A stretch of 64,000 nt of DNA from Mesorhizobium neociceri (GCF_013520985.1 NZ_JACDTY010000007.1:186001-250000); one strand, 5' to 3'; shown: positions 26,344 through 35,437, counted from the stretch's first letter. The notes: generated by a model not told the origin, from the letters alone. Program-made: numbers and translations.

Positions 26344-26546
26344 TCTTCGATAGACTGACATCTGCAAATTTCTTGCTTGAATGATGTCTGATCTCTGCAG
26401 TTTTTCCGCAAAAAGCGCGTAGCTCTTCCCTGGGGGAATTGCTCAAAAGCAAAGAACGGCGCGACTCACCGTCTCTGTGAAACGATGAGAAGATTCAGGT
26501 AAGTTATTGAGATTGCTGCGGGGGAACAGATCGGGAAAGGGGCCGG

Positions 26547-27200
26547 CTAGCTCAGTCTCGACCCGAGCGACTCGACCGCCGCCAGCAGCCCTCCCAGATC
26601 GCCGGGGTTGCGCAGCGGCAGAACCTCGAAGCCCGGTTCGTTGGCCCCCTCGCCGTCGACCAGCCAGCCACGCTCCAGGCCGGCGCGCTGCCCCGCTTCC
26701 ATGTCCGCCGGCTTGTCACCGACGATCAGCGAACGTTTGAGATCGAGGCCAAGACGCGTCCGCGCCTCCAACAACATGCCCGGATTGGGCTTGCGCATCG
26801 GGTGATCGGCGATGGCTAGTGGCCCGTTGCCTGCCTCGTGATAGGCGCAGGCCAGAACCATGTCGACGAAGGCATTGTCGTCGGCAAGCAGTTCGAGAAC
26901 CCGGCCGTTGACGGCGGCAAATTCCTTCCAGCCGAAATAGCCGCGCGCAATGCCGGACTGGTTGGTGACGATGACCACCGGAATGTTGCCCCGGTTGGCC
27001 GCAGCAATCACCGGCATGATGCCCTCGCGCAGCACCATTTTGGCTGGATCGTCGGGATAGCCGGTATCGACATTGATGGTGCCATCGCGGTCGAGGAACA
27101 GCGCCGGCGTCCCGGCTGAAAAGACCCGCGAACCGACCCGCTCGACCCACAGGCCGGGCTCTGCCAGCGGGTATGGACCGGAGGTGCTGGTGTCAGCCAT
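26547..27200 (-). CDS. gmhB: D-glycero-D-manno-heptose 1,7-bisphosphate 7-phosphatase
   Basis: This 217-residue HAD-family phosphatase removes the C7 phosphate in ADP-heptose synthesis. HAD motif I is FLDRDGTIN with the nucleophilic Asp, motif II is VVIVTNQSGIARG, and motif III is KPNPGML followed by IVGDKPADMEAGQRAG. It carries the GmhB-type loop with His (CAYHE) in place of the full Cys-rich zinc loop. It overlaps gmhA by 8 bp and is the last gene of an hldE-gmhA-gmhB operon. Confidence 0.9.
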   Translation of the reverse strand: MADTSTSGPYPLAEPGLWVERVGSRVFSAGTPALFLDRDGTINVDTGYPDDPAKMVLREGIMPVIAAANRGNIPVVIVTNQSGIARGYFGWKEFAAVNGRVLELLADDNAFVDMVLACAYHEAGNGPLAIADHPMRKPNPGMLLEARTRLGLDLKRSLIVGDKPADMEAGQRAGLERGWLVDGEGANEPGFEVLPLRNPGDLGGLLAAVESLGSRLS

Positions 27201-27765
27201 CGCTGAGACGCGCTTCGACCACTTCGCAGAGATAGTGATAAAGGCACAGATGCCCCTGCTGGATGATCGGCGTCGAGGTCGAGGGCACGTTGAGCAGGAT
27301 GTCTGTAAGCGGCTTGAGCTTGCCGCCGGTGTCGCCGGTCAGGCTGATCACGGTCATGTCCATCATCCGCGCCTGTTCGGCGGCGGCAAGAATGCTCGGC
27401 GAATTGCCGCTCGTCGAGATCGCCAAAAGCACGCCGCCGGCCGCGCCATGCGCCTCGACCTGGCGTGAAAACACCGTATCGAAACCGTAGTCATTGCCCC
27501 ATGCCGTCAGCACCGCTGCATTGGCCGGCAGCGCGATGACATTGTAGGCTTTGCGCTCCTTCAGGAAGCGGCCGACCAGTTCGCCGGCAATATGGATGGC
27601 GTCACTAGCCGAGCCGCCATTGCCGCAGATCAGCAATGCCTTTCCAGAAGAAAGGGCGGTGACGACAGCCACTGCCGCCCGCTCCATCTCGCCGGTCAGG
27701 TCGCGCTCGACCATCGCGTTGATGGCAGCCGCCGAGCGGACCAGGTAATCGTTCAGTCCCGACAT
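27193..27765 (-). CDS. gmhA: Sedoheptulose 7-phosphate isomerase
   Basis: This 190-residue SIS-domain enzyme turns sedoheptulose 7-phosphate into D-glycero-D-manno-heptose 7-phosphate, the first step to ADP-heptose. Characteristic segments are LLICGNGGSASDAIHIAGELVGRF, YGFDTVFSRQVEAHG, LLAISTSGNSPSI and the C-terminal GHLCLYHYLCEVVE. It sits 8 bp downstream of hldE and overlaps gmhB. Confidence 0.95.
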   Translation of the reverse strand: MSGLNDYLVRSAAAINAMVERDLTGEMERAAVAVVTALSSGKALLICGNGGSASDAIHIAGELVGRFLKERKAYNVIALPANAAVLTAWGNDYGFDTVFSRQVEAHGAAGGVLLAISTSGNSPSILAAAEQARMMDMTVISLTGDTGGKLKPLTDILLNVPSTSTPIIQQGHLCLYHYLCEVVEARLSDG

Positions 27766-27773
27766 GAAATCCC

Positions 27774-29267
27774 TCAGTTGGTGGCGCCGCCGGCGCGCAA
27801 TTTGCCGATGGTGCCGGTGGTGCTCTTGCCGGCGACGAGATCGACCAGCACGACGCGTCCGCCCGCTTTCTGCACCACATCGGCACCGACCACGGTTTCG
27901 ACGGTGTAGTCGGCGCCCTTGACCAGTATGTCGGGCAGCAGCGCCTCGATCAGCGCCAGCGGCGTGTCCTCCTCGAACACCACAACTGCATCGACCGACG
28001 CCAGGGCCGCGAGCACGCAGGCGCGGTCATGCTGATCGTTGACCGGACGGCCCGGTCCCTTCAGCCTGCGCACCGAGGCATCGCTGTTGAGGCCGAGCAC
28101 CAACCGGTCGCATTGGCTGCGCGCCGCATGCAGCAGGCTGACATGGCCGGCATGCAATATGTCGAAGCAGCCATTGGCGAAGCCGACGCTGAGGCCCTCG
28201 TCCTTCCACGCCGCGACCATGCGAGCTGCCGATGCCGCATCGAGAATGGCGTCCTTGTGCGCGGTCGGCCCATGCGAGCGGAACAGGGCGCCGGTGAGTT
28301 CCTCGACCGTCAGCCGTACCGTGCCGCGTTTGCCCACCACCACGCCGCCGGCGGCATTGGCGATGGATGCGGCCATGACGCGATCGGCGCCCGCGGCCAG
28401 AGCCAGCGCGAAGCTCGCGATCACCGTGTCGCCGGCACCTGAAACGTCGAACACCTCACGCGCCTGGGTGGCGATGTGGCGCGCCTCATCGGGGCCTACG
28501 ACGCTCATGCCCTTTTCGCTGCGGGTGGCGACGACGAAGTCGAAGCCATGCGCGGCAATCAATTCGCGTGCCGCAGCTACGATCTCGTCATCGGCAAAAA
28601 CCGGATGACCGACCGCTTCGCCAAGTTCTTTGCGGTTCGGGGTGATGGCGGTCGCCCCGGCATAGCACGCATAGTCGCGGCCCTTCGGATCGACCAGCAC
28701 CGGCTTTCCCGCCTCGCGGCAGATGGCGATCAGTTCGGCGGCGACGCCGTCGAGCAAAATGCCCTTGCCATAGTCGGACAGGATGACGATGTCCGCGCGG
28801 GTCAGTGCGTCCCGAAAATGCCGAATCAGGCCGGCCCGTTCCTTGTCGTCGAGCGGCTTGATCTCTTCCTCGTCGAAGCGCAGCACCTGCTGGTTGAGCG
28901 CGCTGAAGCGGCTCTTCGACGACGTCATGCGGTCCCGCGCCTGCGCCAGGCCAGCTGTATCGGCGCCGAGTTCACCGAGCATCCGCACAAGGTTGTCACC
29001 CGCCACATCGGTGCCGATGACTGAGACGGGGATAGCGCTGGCACCCAGCGAGACGATATTGGCCACGACATTGCCGGCGCCGCCCATCGTCGAGGTCTCG
29101 CCACGACCGTGCAGAACCGGGATCGGCGCTTCCGGTGAGATCCGCTCGATGACGCCGTTGACGAAACGGTCGAGGATGAAGTCACCGACCACCAGCACGG
29201 CGACGTCGCCAAAGCGGGCAATGGCGCGATGCAAGGGTTCGGGAGAAGGCGGATTGTGCTTGATCAT
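27774..29267 (-). CDS. hldE: Bifunctional heptose 7-phosphate kinase / heptose 1-phosphate adenylyltransferase
   Basis: This 497-residue protein fuses two enzymes of the ADP-heptose route. The N-terminal PfkB-type kinase covers about 1-325 (VLVVGDFILDRFVNG, GGAGNVVANIVSLGA, and the catalytic DVSGAGDTVIASFAL). The C-terminal nucleotidyltransferase covers about 345-480 (FANGCFDILHAGHVSLL with the HxGH motif, then VDAVVVFEEDTPL and ILVKGADY). First gene of the minus-strand heptose operon. The domain order and length match enterobacterial HldE (RfaE). Confidence 0.95.
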   Translation of the reverse strand: MIKHNPPSPEPLHRAIARFGDVAVLVVGDFILDRFVNGVIERISPEAPIPVLHGRGETSTMGGAGNVVANIVSLGASAIPVSVIGTDVAGDNLVRMLGELGADTAGLAQARDRMTSSKSRFSALNQQVLRFDEEEIKPLDDKERAGLIRHFRDALTRADIVILSDYGKGILLDGVAAELIAICREAGKPVLVDPKGRDYACYAGATAITPNRKELGEAVGHPVFADDEIVAAARELIAAHGFDFVVATRSEKGMSVVGPDEARHIATQAREVFDVSGAGDTVIASFALALAAGADRVMAASIANAAGGVVVGKRGTVRLTVEELTGALFRSHGPTAHKDAILDAASAARMVAAWKDEGLSVGFANGCFDILHAGHVSLLHAARSQCDRLVLGLNSDASVRRLKGPGRPVNDQHDRACVLAALASVDAVVVFEEDTPLALIEALLPDILVKGADYTVETVVGADVVQKAGGRVVLVDLVAGKSTTGTIGKLRAGGATN

Positions 29268-29391
29268 GTCACTGGCAATGCGAGGGAAAGGCCGATCTCA
29301 ATCACGCTGAAAATTGTCAATTTACGGGCCGGATCGTTCATGGCGAAGCCGATATACCGCAAATCCACGCAGCGCAACGTCAGGGCAGCCG

Positions 29392-30024
29392 TCAGCTCTT
29401 CTGCAGGGCGACGTGGACGCCCAGTCCGACCAGCACCGCGCCGCCCGCCCGCTGCATCATGCGTTGCGCACGGCTCGAACGCCGCAACCGGCCGATGACC
29501 GCACCAGCCAGGAACACGCAGACGATATCGGCCGAGGAAAACATCAGATTGACGATGGTGCCCAGCACGACGAACTGCAGCCAGACCGGGAAGGCCGCCG
29601 AGGCATCGATGAACTGTGGCAGGAACGCCATGAAGAAGATCGCCGTCTTTGGATTGAGCACCTCGACGGTGATGCTCTCGAAAAAGGCGCGGCGCGCCGA
29701 TTTGCGCTCCAGAATAGGCAGCGCCGTGTCGCCCTCCCCGCGCTTGCGGAACAGGGACACGCCGAGCCAGATCAGATAGAGCGCGCCGATCAGCTTGACC
29801 GCCATGTAGAGTGGCGGCACGGCGTGGAACAGCACCGACAGCCCGGCGGCAGCGGCGAAGACATGGAAATAACCGCCGAGATGGATGCCAAGTGCAGCCG
29901 TCAGCCCCGACCAGCGCCCGCGCGCCATGGTCTGCGCGGCGGCATAGAGCATCGCCGGACCCGGAATGTAGGCAAAGATCGCCGTGGTGGCGAAAAACGC
30001 AATGAGCAGTTCGGTCGACGGCAT
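29392..30024 (-). CDS. LysE family amino-acid exporter
   Basis: This 210-residue inner-membrane protein has about six hydrophobic segments and the LysE family start (FFATTAIFAYIPGPAMLYAAAQTMARG, with G/A-x-x-x-GPG-like region) and GSLYLIWLGVSLFR-like segment. By family it exports an amino acid or homoserine lactone-like compound. ATG 30024 with AGGAG upstream is preferred. The upstream 100 bp contain a 14-bp tandem repeat and an inverted repeat that look like an operator. Confidence 0.87.
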   Translation of the reverse strand: MPSTELLIAFFATTAIFAYIPGPAMLYAAAQTMARGRWSGLTAALGIHLGGYFHVFAAAAGLSVLFHAVPPLYMAVKLIGALYLIWLGVSLFRKRGEGDTALPILERKSARRAFFESITVEVLNPKTAIFFMAFLPQFIDASAAFPVWLQFVVLGTIVNLMFSSADIVCVFLAGAVIGRLRRSSRAQRMMQRAGGAVLVGLGVHVALQKS

Positions 30025-30082
30025 TCTTTTGCTCCTGATGAATGATTGCATTTCTGGCGGGCTACGTCTCACTGCCCTCATA

Positions 30083-30129
30083 TCCATCCATATTGGTCCA
30101 TCCATATTGGCGATATCACGGATATGGAT
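30083..30129 (-). promoter_or_regulatory. Tandem and inverted repeats upstream of the LysE-type gene
   Basis: Two adjacent perfect copies of TCCATCCATATTGG (30083-30110) are followed by CGATATC, and ATCCATAT (30100-30107) pairs with ATATGGAT (30122-30129) 14 bp apart. The block lies 59-105 bp upstream of the LysE-type ATG. A regulator-binding role is likely; no regulator gene is adjacent. Confidence 0.55.
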
Positions 30130-30170
30130 ATCTTCGAACTCGACCAACTATCTTACCAGGCGTTGGCGCT

Positions 30171-30345
30171 GCCCCTCACCTGCCTGCCGGCATCCTCTCC
30201 CCGTATAGTGACGGGGAGAGGGGCGCTCTCATCGATGGTTTCGCCATCGCCAGCGTTGCAAGAAAAGCGGCAGGTTGCGGCCAATACCCTTCTCCCCGTC
30301 AATATACGGGGAGAAGGTGCCGGCAGGCGGATGAGGGGCGGCGCT
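30171..30345. repeat. Composite RIME-like repeat, left copy
   Basis: About 175 bp: an outer CCCTCACCTGCCTGCCGG/CCGGCAGGCGGATGAGGGG inverted pair, two CTCCCCGT...ACGGGGAG hairpins, and a central core with TCATCGATGGTTTCGCC and CGTTGCAAG. The same composite occurs in opposite orientation at 33709-33876. Confidence 0.8.
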
Positions 30346-30404
30346 GACTTCACGTGATTGTCGGCAATCAACCCATAGCGACTGCACTGCTGGCGGCGGC
30401 GGCT

Positions 30405-30641
30405 TTAGTCACGATCCAACTCTCGAGAGTACTCTTCAAGCATCTCGACATGTTCGGGAGGAGCATCCTTGGCGGCGTAGGCGCGGCGGCTGTCGTTGAC
30501 GAAGCGAGCCTGGTAAGCCTCGATACTCATCAGGACGTATCTCGGCTTGTTGTGACGGGTGATGGAGACCGGTTGCTGGCTGGCAGCCGCAAGCACGTCT
30601 CCGAGATTCTGTTTCAGATCGGTAGATGGATAATGCTTCAT
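30405..30641 (-). CDS. Phd/YefM family antitoxin, no toxin alongside
   Basis: This 78-residue protein has the Phd/YefM N-terminal fold (MKHYPSTDLKQNLGDVLAAASQQPVSITRHNKPRYVLMSIEAYQA) that binds its own promoter, and a C-terminal charged tail that would neutralise a toxin (EHVEMLEEYSRELDRD). The ATG at 30641 follows CGGAGT. No toxin frame follows on the minus strand; instead the composite repeat begins 60 bp downstream. It is either an orphan antitoxin, a remnant of a pair cut by the repeat, or a regulator in its own right. Three 9-bp direct repeats lie just upstream. Confidence 0.85.
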   Translation of the reverse strand: MKHYPSTDLKQNLGDVLAAASQQPVSITRHNKPRYVLMSIEAYQARFVNDSRRAYAAKDAPPEHVEMLEEYSRELDRD

Positions 30642-30662
30642 GGGTACTCCGTTTTGCACACA

Positions 30663-30689
30663 ATAGACAAAACAGACAAAATAGACAAG
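30663..30689 (-). promoter_or_regulatory. Three 9-bp direct repeats before the phd-like gene
   Basis: ATAGACAAA, ACAGACAAA and ATAGACAAG follow one another without gap, 22 bp upstream of the phd-like start codon. They are AT-rich within GC-rich surroundings. An autoregulatory operator is plausible, since Phd proteins bind repeated sites in their own promoters. Confidence 0.5.
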
Positions 30690-30776
30690 AACGGAATGGA
30701 AGGGTGGCCGACACTTCATCGACAGTCCGGCTGGCCTCCCTTATAAGGACCGGAATCGCAGCAACCAGAGGCCTTC

Positions 30777-31727
30777 ATGATCATCGTCACGGGCGGCGCC
30801 GGCATGATCGGCTCCAACATCGTCGCCGCACTCAATGCCGAAGGCCATGACGACATCCTCGTCGTCGATGACCTCACCGATGGCCACAAGATCGCCAATC
30901 TGGCTGATCTCAAGATAGCCGACTATCTCGACAAGGACGAATTCCTGCCCCGCATCGAAGCCGGCGACCTCGGCCGCGTCGAGGCCGTTTTCCACCAGGG
31001 CGCCTGCTCGACCACCACCGAGTGGAACGGCAAGTTCATGATGGAGGTGAACTACGCCTATTCGAAACGGCTGCTGCATGCTTGCCTGTCGCTGCGCCTG
31101 CCCTTCCTCTATGCCTCCTCGGCTTCCGTCTATGGCGGCGGCTCGGAGTTTCGCGAGGATCCGGCGCTTGAGCGGCCGCTCAACGTCTACGCCTATTCGA
31201 AGAAATTGTTCGACGACTATGTCAGGCGCACCGTCTTCGATAGCGATCATTCGCAGGTCGCCGGTCTGCGCTATTTCAACGTCTACGGACCGCGCGAGGC
31301 GCACAAGGGCGCAATGGCTTCGGTCGCTTTCCATCTGTTCAACCAGGTCGAGCGGGGCGAAAACCCAAAATTGTTCGGCGCTTATGACGGTTTTGGACCA
31401 GGCGAGCAGAGCCGCGACTTCATCCATGTCGGCGACGTCGCCGACGTCAATCTGTGGCTGTGGAAGCGAGGCTCTAGCGGCATCTTCAACTGCGGCACCG
31501 GCCGCGCCCAGCCGTTCCGCGCCATTGCCGAAACCGTCATCGACACGCTGGGCAAGGGCGAGATCGAATTCATAGAATTCCCCGACCATCTCAAGGGCAG
31601 CTACCAGAGTTTTACCCAGGCTGATATGTCCCGCTTGCGCGCAGCCGGCTATAATGGGCAATTCCGCACCGTGGAAACCGGCGTCAGAGACTATGTCGAA
31701 TGGCTGAAAGCCCAACGATCCTCGTGA
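30777..31727 (+). CDS. hldD: ADP-L-glycero-D-manno-heptose 6-epimerase
   Basis: This 316-residue SDR-type enzyme epimerises ADP-D,D-heptose to ADP-L,D-heptose, the donor for the LPS inner core. The NADP-binding motif is GGAGMIGSN (6-14), the catalytic tyrosine-lysine pair is in YAYSKKLFD, and the substrate segment is [18 protein letters not shown]. It completes the pathway begun by gmhA, hldE and gmhB on the other strand. It overlaps waaF by 28 bp. Confidence 0.95.
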   Translation: MIIVTGGAGMIGSNIVAALNAEGHDDILVVDDLTDGHKIANLADLKIADYLDKDEFLPRIEAGDLGRVEAVFHQGACSTTTEWNGKFMMEVNYAYSKRLLHACLSLRLPFLYASSASVYGGGSEFREDPALERPLNVYAYSKKLFDDYVRRTVFDSDHSQVAGLRYFNVYGPREAHKGAMASVAFHLFNQVERGENPKLFGAYDGFGPGEQSRDFIHVGDVADVNLWLWKRGSSGIFNCGTGRAQPFRAIAETVIDTLGKGEIEFIEFPDHLKGSYQSFTQADMSRLRAAGYNGQFRTVETGVRDYVEWLKAQRSS

Positions 31728-32707
31728 TCGGCCCACGCTGGGTGGGCGACATGGTCATGGCGCAGTGCCTGTTCTCGGCGCTGAAAGAACTCCATCCCAA
31801 CGCCGCCATCGACGTGCTGGCCCCGGCCTGGGCGGCACCCTTGGTCAAGCGCATGCCCGAACTGCGCCAGCAGATCGATTTCCCCCTAAAACCCGGCGCG
31901 CTCGAATTCACCATTCGCCGCCGCTTCGGCCGCCTGCTGCGCGGCCGCTACGACATGGCGTATGTCCTGCCGGGAAGCTGGAAATCGGCGCTGATCCCCT
32001 TCTTCGCCCGCATCCCGCGCCGCTTCGGCAATTTGCGCGAAATGCGCTATGGCCTGCTGACCGACATCGTGCCGCTGCCCGAGGCCGTCAAGCGGCGCAC
32101 CGCGCAAGCCTATTTCGGCCTTGCCCAGGGCGGACATTTCCGGCCGCCGCAGCTGACCGTCGATGCGAGCAATCAGGGCGAGCTTCTCGCCCGCTTCGAC
32201 CTGCAGCCGGGAAAATTCGTCGCCATGATGCCCGGCGCCGAATTCGGCCCGGCCAAGCGCTGGCCGAGCGAAAGCTATGCCGGCCTCGCCCGCGAGATGA
32301 TGGCGAAAGGCTTTCGGGTAGCGCTCTTCGGCTCGAAGAATGACCGCGACGTCACCGCCGAGATCGCAGCACTCGCGCCCGGTGTCGTCGATCTGGCAGG
32401 GAAAACGCGGCTGGAAGACGCCATCGACCTTATCGCCGCAGCGCGGCTGGCGGTGTCCAACGACAGCGGGCTGATGCATGTCGCGGCCGCCGTCGGCACG
32501 CCGATCGTTGCCGTCTACGGCTCGACCTCGCCGGAAAACACGCCGCCGCTCGCCGAGCAGCGCGAACTGATCTGGCTGCATTTGTCCTGCTCGCCTTGCC
32601 ACCAGAAGACCTGCCCACTCGGCCATCTCAACTGCCTGAAGACGCTGGATGTCGCGAAGGTTGCAGCGGCGGCGGACCGTTTGCTGGAACTTCCGGCCGT
32701 CGCATGA
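31700..32707 (+). CDS. waaF: LPS heptosyltransferase II
   Basis: This 335-residue GT9 glycosyltransferase adds the second heptose to the LPS inner core on the cytoplasmic side of the inner membrane. Signature segments are [19 protein letters not shown] at the N terminus, [11 protein letters not shown], and the donor-binding [25 protein letters not shown], with a Cys-rich [16 protein letters not shown] tail typical of WaaF. The start lies inside hldD, and the stop overlaps the next gene, so the three genes form an operon. Confidence 0.92.
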   Translation: MAESPTILVIGPRWVGDMVMAQCLFSALKELHPNAAIDVLAPAWAAPLVKRMPELRQQIDFPLKPGALEFTIRRRFGRLLRGRYDMAYVLPGSWKSALIPFFARIPRRFGNLREMRYGLLTDIVPLPEAVKRRTAQAYFGLAQGGHFRPPQLTVDASNQGELLARFDLQPGKFVAMMPGAEFGPAKRWPSESYAGLAREMMAKGFRVALFGSKNDRDVTAEIAALAPGVVDLAGKTRLEDAIDLIAAARLAVSNDSGLMHVAAAVGTPIVAVYGSTSPENTPPLAEQRELIWLHLSCSPCHQKTCPLGHLNCLKTLDVAKVAAAADRLLELPAVA

Positions 32708-33684
32708 AGGTGCTGATCTTCAAGACATCGTCGATGGGCGACGTCATCCACACCTTCCCCGCTGTCGAGGATGCGCGCCGCAAGCGCCCTGATATCTCCT
32801 TCGACTGGTGCGTCGAAGAGGCTTTTGCCGGCATCGTCGCGCTGCATCCGGCGATAGCAAAGATCCATACCGTCGCCATCCGGCGCTGGCGCAAGCATCT
32901 GTTCAACGCCGGCACATGGCGAGAGGCGACAAGCTTGCGCCGCGCTCTGCAAGCAGGCGGGTACGACCTCGTCATCGATGCGCAGGGGCTGCTGAAATCG
33001 GCCCTGGTGGCGAAACAGGCAGCGGCACCAATCGCCGGCTTCGACCGCGCAAGCGCTCGTGAGCCCTCGGCGACGCTGTTTTACCAGCGCAAATACCCCA
33101 TGCCTCGTGACCTGCACGCCATCGAGCGCACACGGAGGCTGTTCGGGCTGGCGCTGGGCTACGAGCCCGATCTTTCAACGCTGGCGTCAGGCATCGTGCC
33201 GCCGCTGGGCGGCTTAGCCGGCATTGACGGCAAGACGGCCTTCCTGCTGCACGGCACCAGCCGCGAGGACAAGAAATGGCCGGCCGAAGACTGGATCGGA
33301 GCCGCCCGCCTGCTGGCTGAACGGGGAATGACGCCAGTCACCACATGGTCGAACGAGCGCGAGAAGGCCGTCGCCGAGGCGATCGCCAGGACCGTGCCGT
33401 CAACAATCGTGATGCCCAAATCACCGCTGGCAGACATCGCCGCCATCCTCGGCCGCTCGACGCTGGTCATCGGCGCCGACACTGGCCTAACCCACCTCGC
33501 CGCCGCCTTCGGCCTGCCAACGGTCGCAGTGTTCCTGGCGACGGAGCCGAGTTTGACCGGCCCACGCGGAGCGTATGCGTCAACGTTGATGGCGGCGGCT
33601 GGTGGGCGAATGGCACCTGCGGAGGTCGTAGCCGAGGCGGAAAGGCTGCTGAAGCTCTGTCAGGTCAATGCCGACAAGGCCTGA
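32704..33684 (+). CDS. waaC: LPS heptosyltransferase I
   Basis: This 326-residue GT9 enzyme transfers the first heptose to Kdo in the LPS inner core. Visible features are [21 protein letters not shown] at the N terminus, DAQGLLKSALVAKQA, LLHGTSREDKKWP and the donor-binding GADTGLTHLAAAFGLPTVAVF. The open frame extends upstream into waaF, but ATG 32704, overlapping the waaF stop by 4 bp, gives the family length. Third gene of the hldD-waaF-waaC operon. Confidence 0.92.
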   Translation: MKVLIFKTSSMGDVIHTFPAVEDARRKRPDISFDWCVEEAFAGIVALHPAIAKIHTVAIRRWRKHLFNAGTWREATSLRRALQAGGYDLVIDAQGLLKSALVAKQAAAPIAGFDRASAREPSATLFYQRKYPMPRDLHAIERTRRLFGLALGYEPDLSTLASGIVPPLGGLAGIDGKTAFLLHGTSREDKKWPAEDWIGAARLLAERGMTPVTTWSNEREKAVAEAIARTVPSTIVMPKSPLADIAAILGRSTLVIGADTGLTHLAAAFGLPTVAVFLATEPSLTGPRGAYASTLMAAAGGRMAPAEVVAEAERLLKLCQVNADKA

Positions 33685-33708
33685 TTTAGTTATTTCGATC
33701 AGTCAGCG

Positions 33709-33876
33709 CTGCCCCTCATTGCCCTGCCAGGCATTTCTCCCCGTGAACGGGGAGAAAGAGGCTGGCCGCAACGCTGGCGCCGTCCTTGCAACGTCGAAAA
33801 CGGGCGAAACCATCGATGACTGCGTCCTTCTCCCCGTTCACGGGGAGAAGATGGCGGCAGCCAGATGAGGGGCGGC
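33709..33876. repeat. Composite RIME-like repeat, right copy (inverted relative to left copy)
   Basis: It has the same architecture as 30171-30345: outer CCCCTCAT...ATGAGGGG ends, two CTCCCCGT..ACGGGGAG hairpins, and a core with CTTGCAACG and GGCGAAACCATCGATGA, which is the reverse complement of the left copy's core motifs. It separates waaC from greA. Confidence 0.8.
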
Positions 33877-33919
33877 GCCAACCTCAGCTCAAAAAGCGCA
33901 GGTCAGGCGTGAACTTGCC

Positions 33920-34393
33920 CTAAATAAACTGCACCTGGACGATCTCATAACCCCGTGCGCCGCCGGGCGCATTGACCTCGATGGCGTCGCCTACTTCCTT
34001 GCCGATGAGTGCGCGCGCAATCGGCGACGAGATCGAGATACGGCCCGATTTCACGTCCGCTTCCTGGTCGCCGACGATCTGGTAGGTCTTCTTCTCCTCG
34101 GTGTCCTCGTCGACCAGCACGACGGTCGCGCCGAACTTGACCTTGTCGCCGCTGAGCTTGGTGACATCGATCACCTCGGCGCGCGCGATATAGTCTTCGA
34201 GCTCGTTGACGCGGCCCTCATTGAGGCTCTGCGACTCCTTGGCGGCATGATATTCGGCATTTTCGGACAGGTCGCCATGCGAGCGCGCTTCGGAGATCGC
34301 CTCGATGATGCGCGGCCGCTCTTCCTGCTGACGCCAACGCAGTTCTTCCTTCAATGACGCGAACCCCTCGCCTGTCATCGGGACCTTGTTCAT
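33920..34393 (-). CDS. greA: Transcription elongation factor GreA
   Basis: This 157-residue factor enters the RNA polymerase secondary channel and stimulates cleavage of backtracked RNA. It has the N-terminal coiled coil with the acidic tip ([18 protein letters not shown]) and the C-terminal FKBP-like domain ([33 protein letters not shown]). ATG 34393 is preferred over an upstream in-frame start, as it gives the usual length. A CTATAT box on the minus strand at 34515-34520 may be the -10 of its promoter, though no good -35 is seen. Confidence 0.97.
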   Translation of the reverse strand: MNKVPMTGEGFASLKEELRWRQQEERPRIIEAISEARSHGDLSENAEYHAAKESQSLNEGRVNELEDYIARAEVIDVTKLSGDKVKFGATVVLVDEDTEEKKTYQIVGDQEADVKSGRISISSPIARALIGKEVGDAIEVNAPGGARGYEIVQVQFI

Positions 34394-34621
34394 GATGCCT
34401 GACCTTTCCTGCCGCCACCCCCGCATTTCGGGGAAAGCCTTGTCGATGGGTACAAAAAGAAAACGGGTCCGGAAGCCTCGGGCTAACGGAACCGTTTCAC
34501 CGCAATTTCCCCCAATATAGCGATCTTCGCGCGCTTTTCACGCTGAAAAAGCGGGCTTTTGAAAAATCATGGTCCGATTGTGCAGTTGCCGCCACGGCAT
34601 GCGCGCTGTGTTGCGGCTGCG

Positions 34622-34660
34622 ACAACAAAAAGCCGGCTGCGATTGCTCGCAGCCGGCCCA
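34622..34660 (-). terminator. Intrinsic terminator of the TPR gene
   Basis: GCCGGCTGCGA and TCGCAGCCGGC form an 11-bp stem with a 4-base loop, followed on the minus strand by TTTTTGTT. It lies about 25 bp downstream of the TPR gene stop and isolates it from greA. Confidence 0.92.
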
Positions 34661-34680
34661 AAGAAGCCGTTGGGGTGGGG

Positions 34681-35217
34681 TCAGCTTCTCATGAAATGGT
34701 AGATCTGCTCGGCCAGCATGCCGTATTCGCGCGAACCTTTGCCGGTGCGCTTCTCGATTTCGGCCAGCTGCTCCTGGGCGCCGGCCAGGTCGCCAATCTG
34801 CAGATGCGCCTCGCCGAGATATTCGCGCACCAGCGTATAATCGGGATTGATGCGCAGCGCTTCCTCGTAATAGCCGAGGCCGACCGTGACGCGGCCGGAA
34901 TGGCGGTGCGAATAGCCGAGATAGTTGAGGATGCGCGGATCCTGCTTGTTCTCGGCCAGGCTGAGCACGGCGATCGCCTCATCATAGCGCCCTGCCATCG
35001 CCAGATCGTGGCCGGCCTCATAGATGTTGTTGTCGTCGAGCATGCCGTATTTCGGCGCGACGCACTTCTTCAGCTTCTTGTCCCAGACCTCGCCCTTCTT
35101 GCATTTCGTGCTCCCGCCGTCGCCGCCTCCGCCGCCCTCGCCGGCGGTAAATGCTGGCGCCGCAAACAGCGGCAGAGCGACAACAGCTAGAACTTGAATC
35201 AGCAAACGTCTGCGCAT
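34681..35217 (-). CDS. Secreted TPR-repeat protein
   Basis: This 178-residue periplasmic protein has a signal peptide (MRRRLLIQVLAVVALPLFAAPAFTA), a Gly-rich stretch, a short Cys-containing motif (KCKKGEVWDKKLKKCV) like those in small secreted rhizobial proteins, and two or three tetratricopeptide repeats (YEAGHDLAMAGRYDEAIAVL, LNYLGYSHRHSGRVTVGLGYYEEALRINPDY, REYLGEAHLQIGDLAGAQEQLAEIE). It should bind other proteins. ATG 35217 with AAGGAGG upstream is well supported. A strong terminator follows. Confidence 0.88.
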   Translation of the reverse strand: MRRRLLIQVLAVVALPLFAAPAFTAGEGGGGGDGGSTKCKKGEVWDKKLKKCVAPKYGMLDDNNIYEAGHDLAMAGRYDEAIAVLSLAENKQDPRILNYLGYSHRHSGRVTVGLGYYEEALRINPDYTLVREYLGEAHLQIGDLAGAQEQLAEIEKRTGKGSREYGMLAEQIYHFMRS

Positions 35218-35437
35218 CGAAGCCTCCTTGAGGGATAATGATGAAATGCTAACGCCGGGCGGACACCATTTCATCCCGGAAAAGCCGCCGCCGTCAAAAC
35301 TATTTCCCAAAACCCTCTTCAAAAGACAGGCGTGCGAGTCAAAATTCCGCCGGCGATGAGGCCAGCCGGCCGAAGGTGACGTGACGCGCGCTGCAAATCC
35401 GCTATCATCCTGGAAATGACCAGCGGAGTGCGCGAGA

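Noticed and set aside
30171-33876. Search for CRISPR arrays among the palindromic repeats
   Set aside because: Repeats are few, differ in spacing, have internal hairpins and no spacers of constant length; they are RIME-like intergenic elements.
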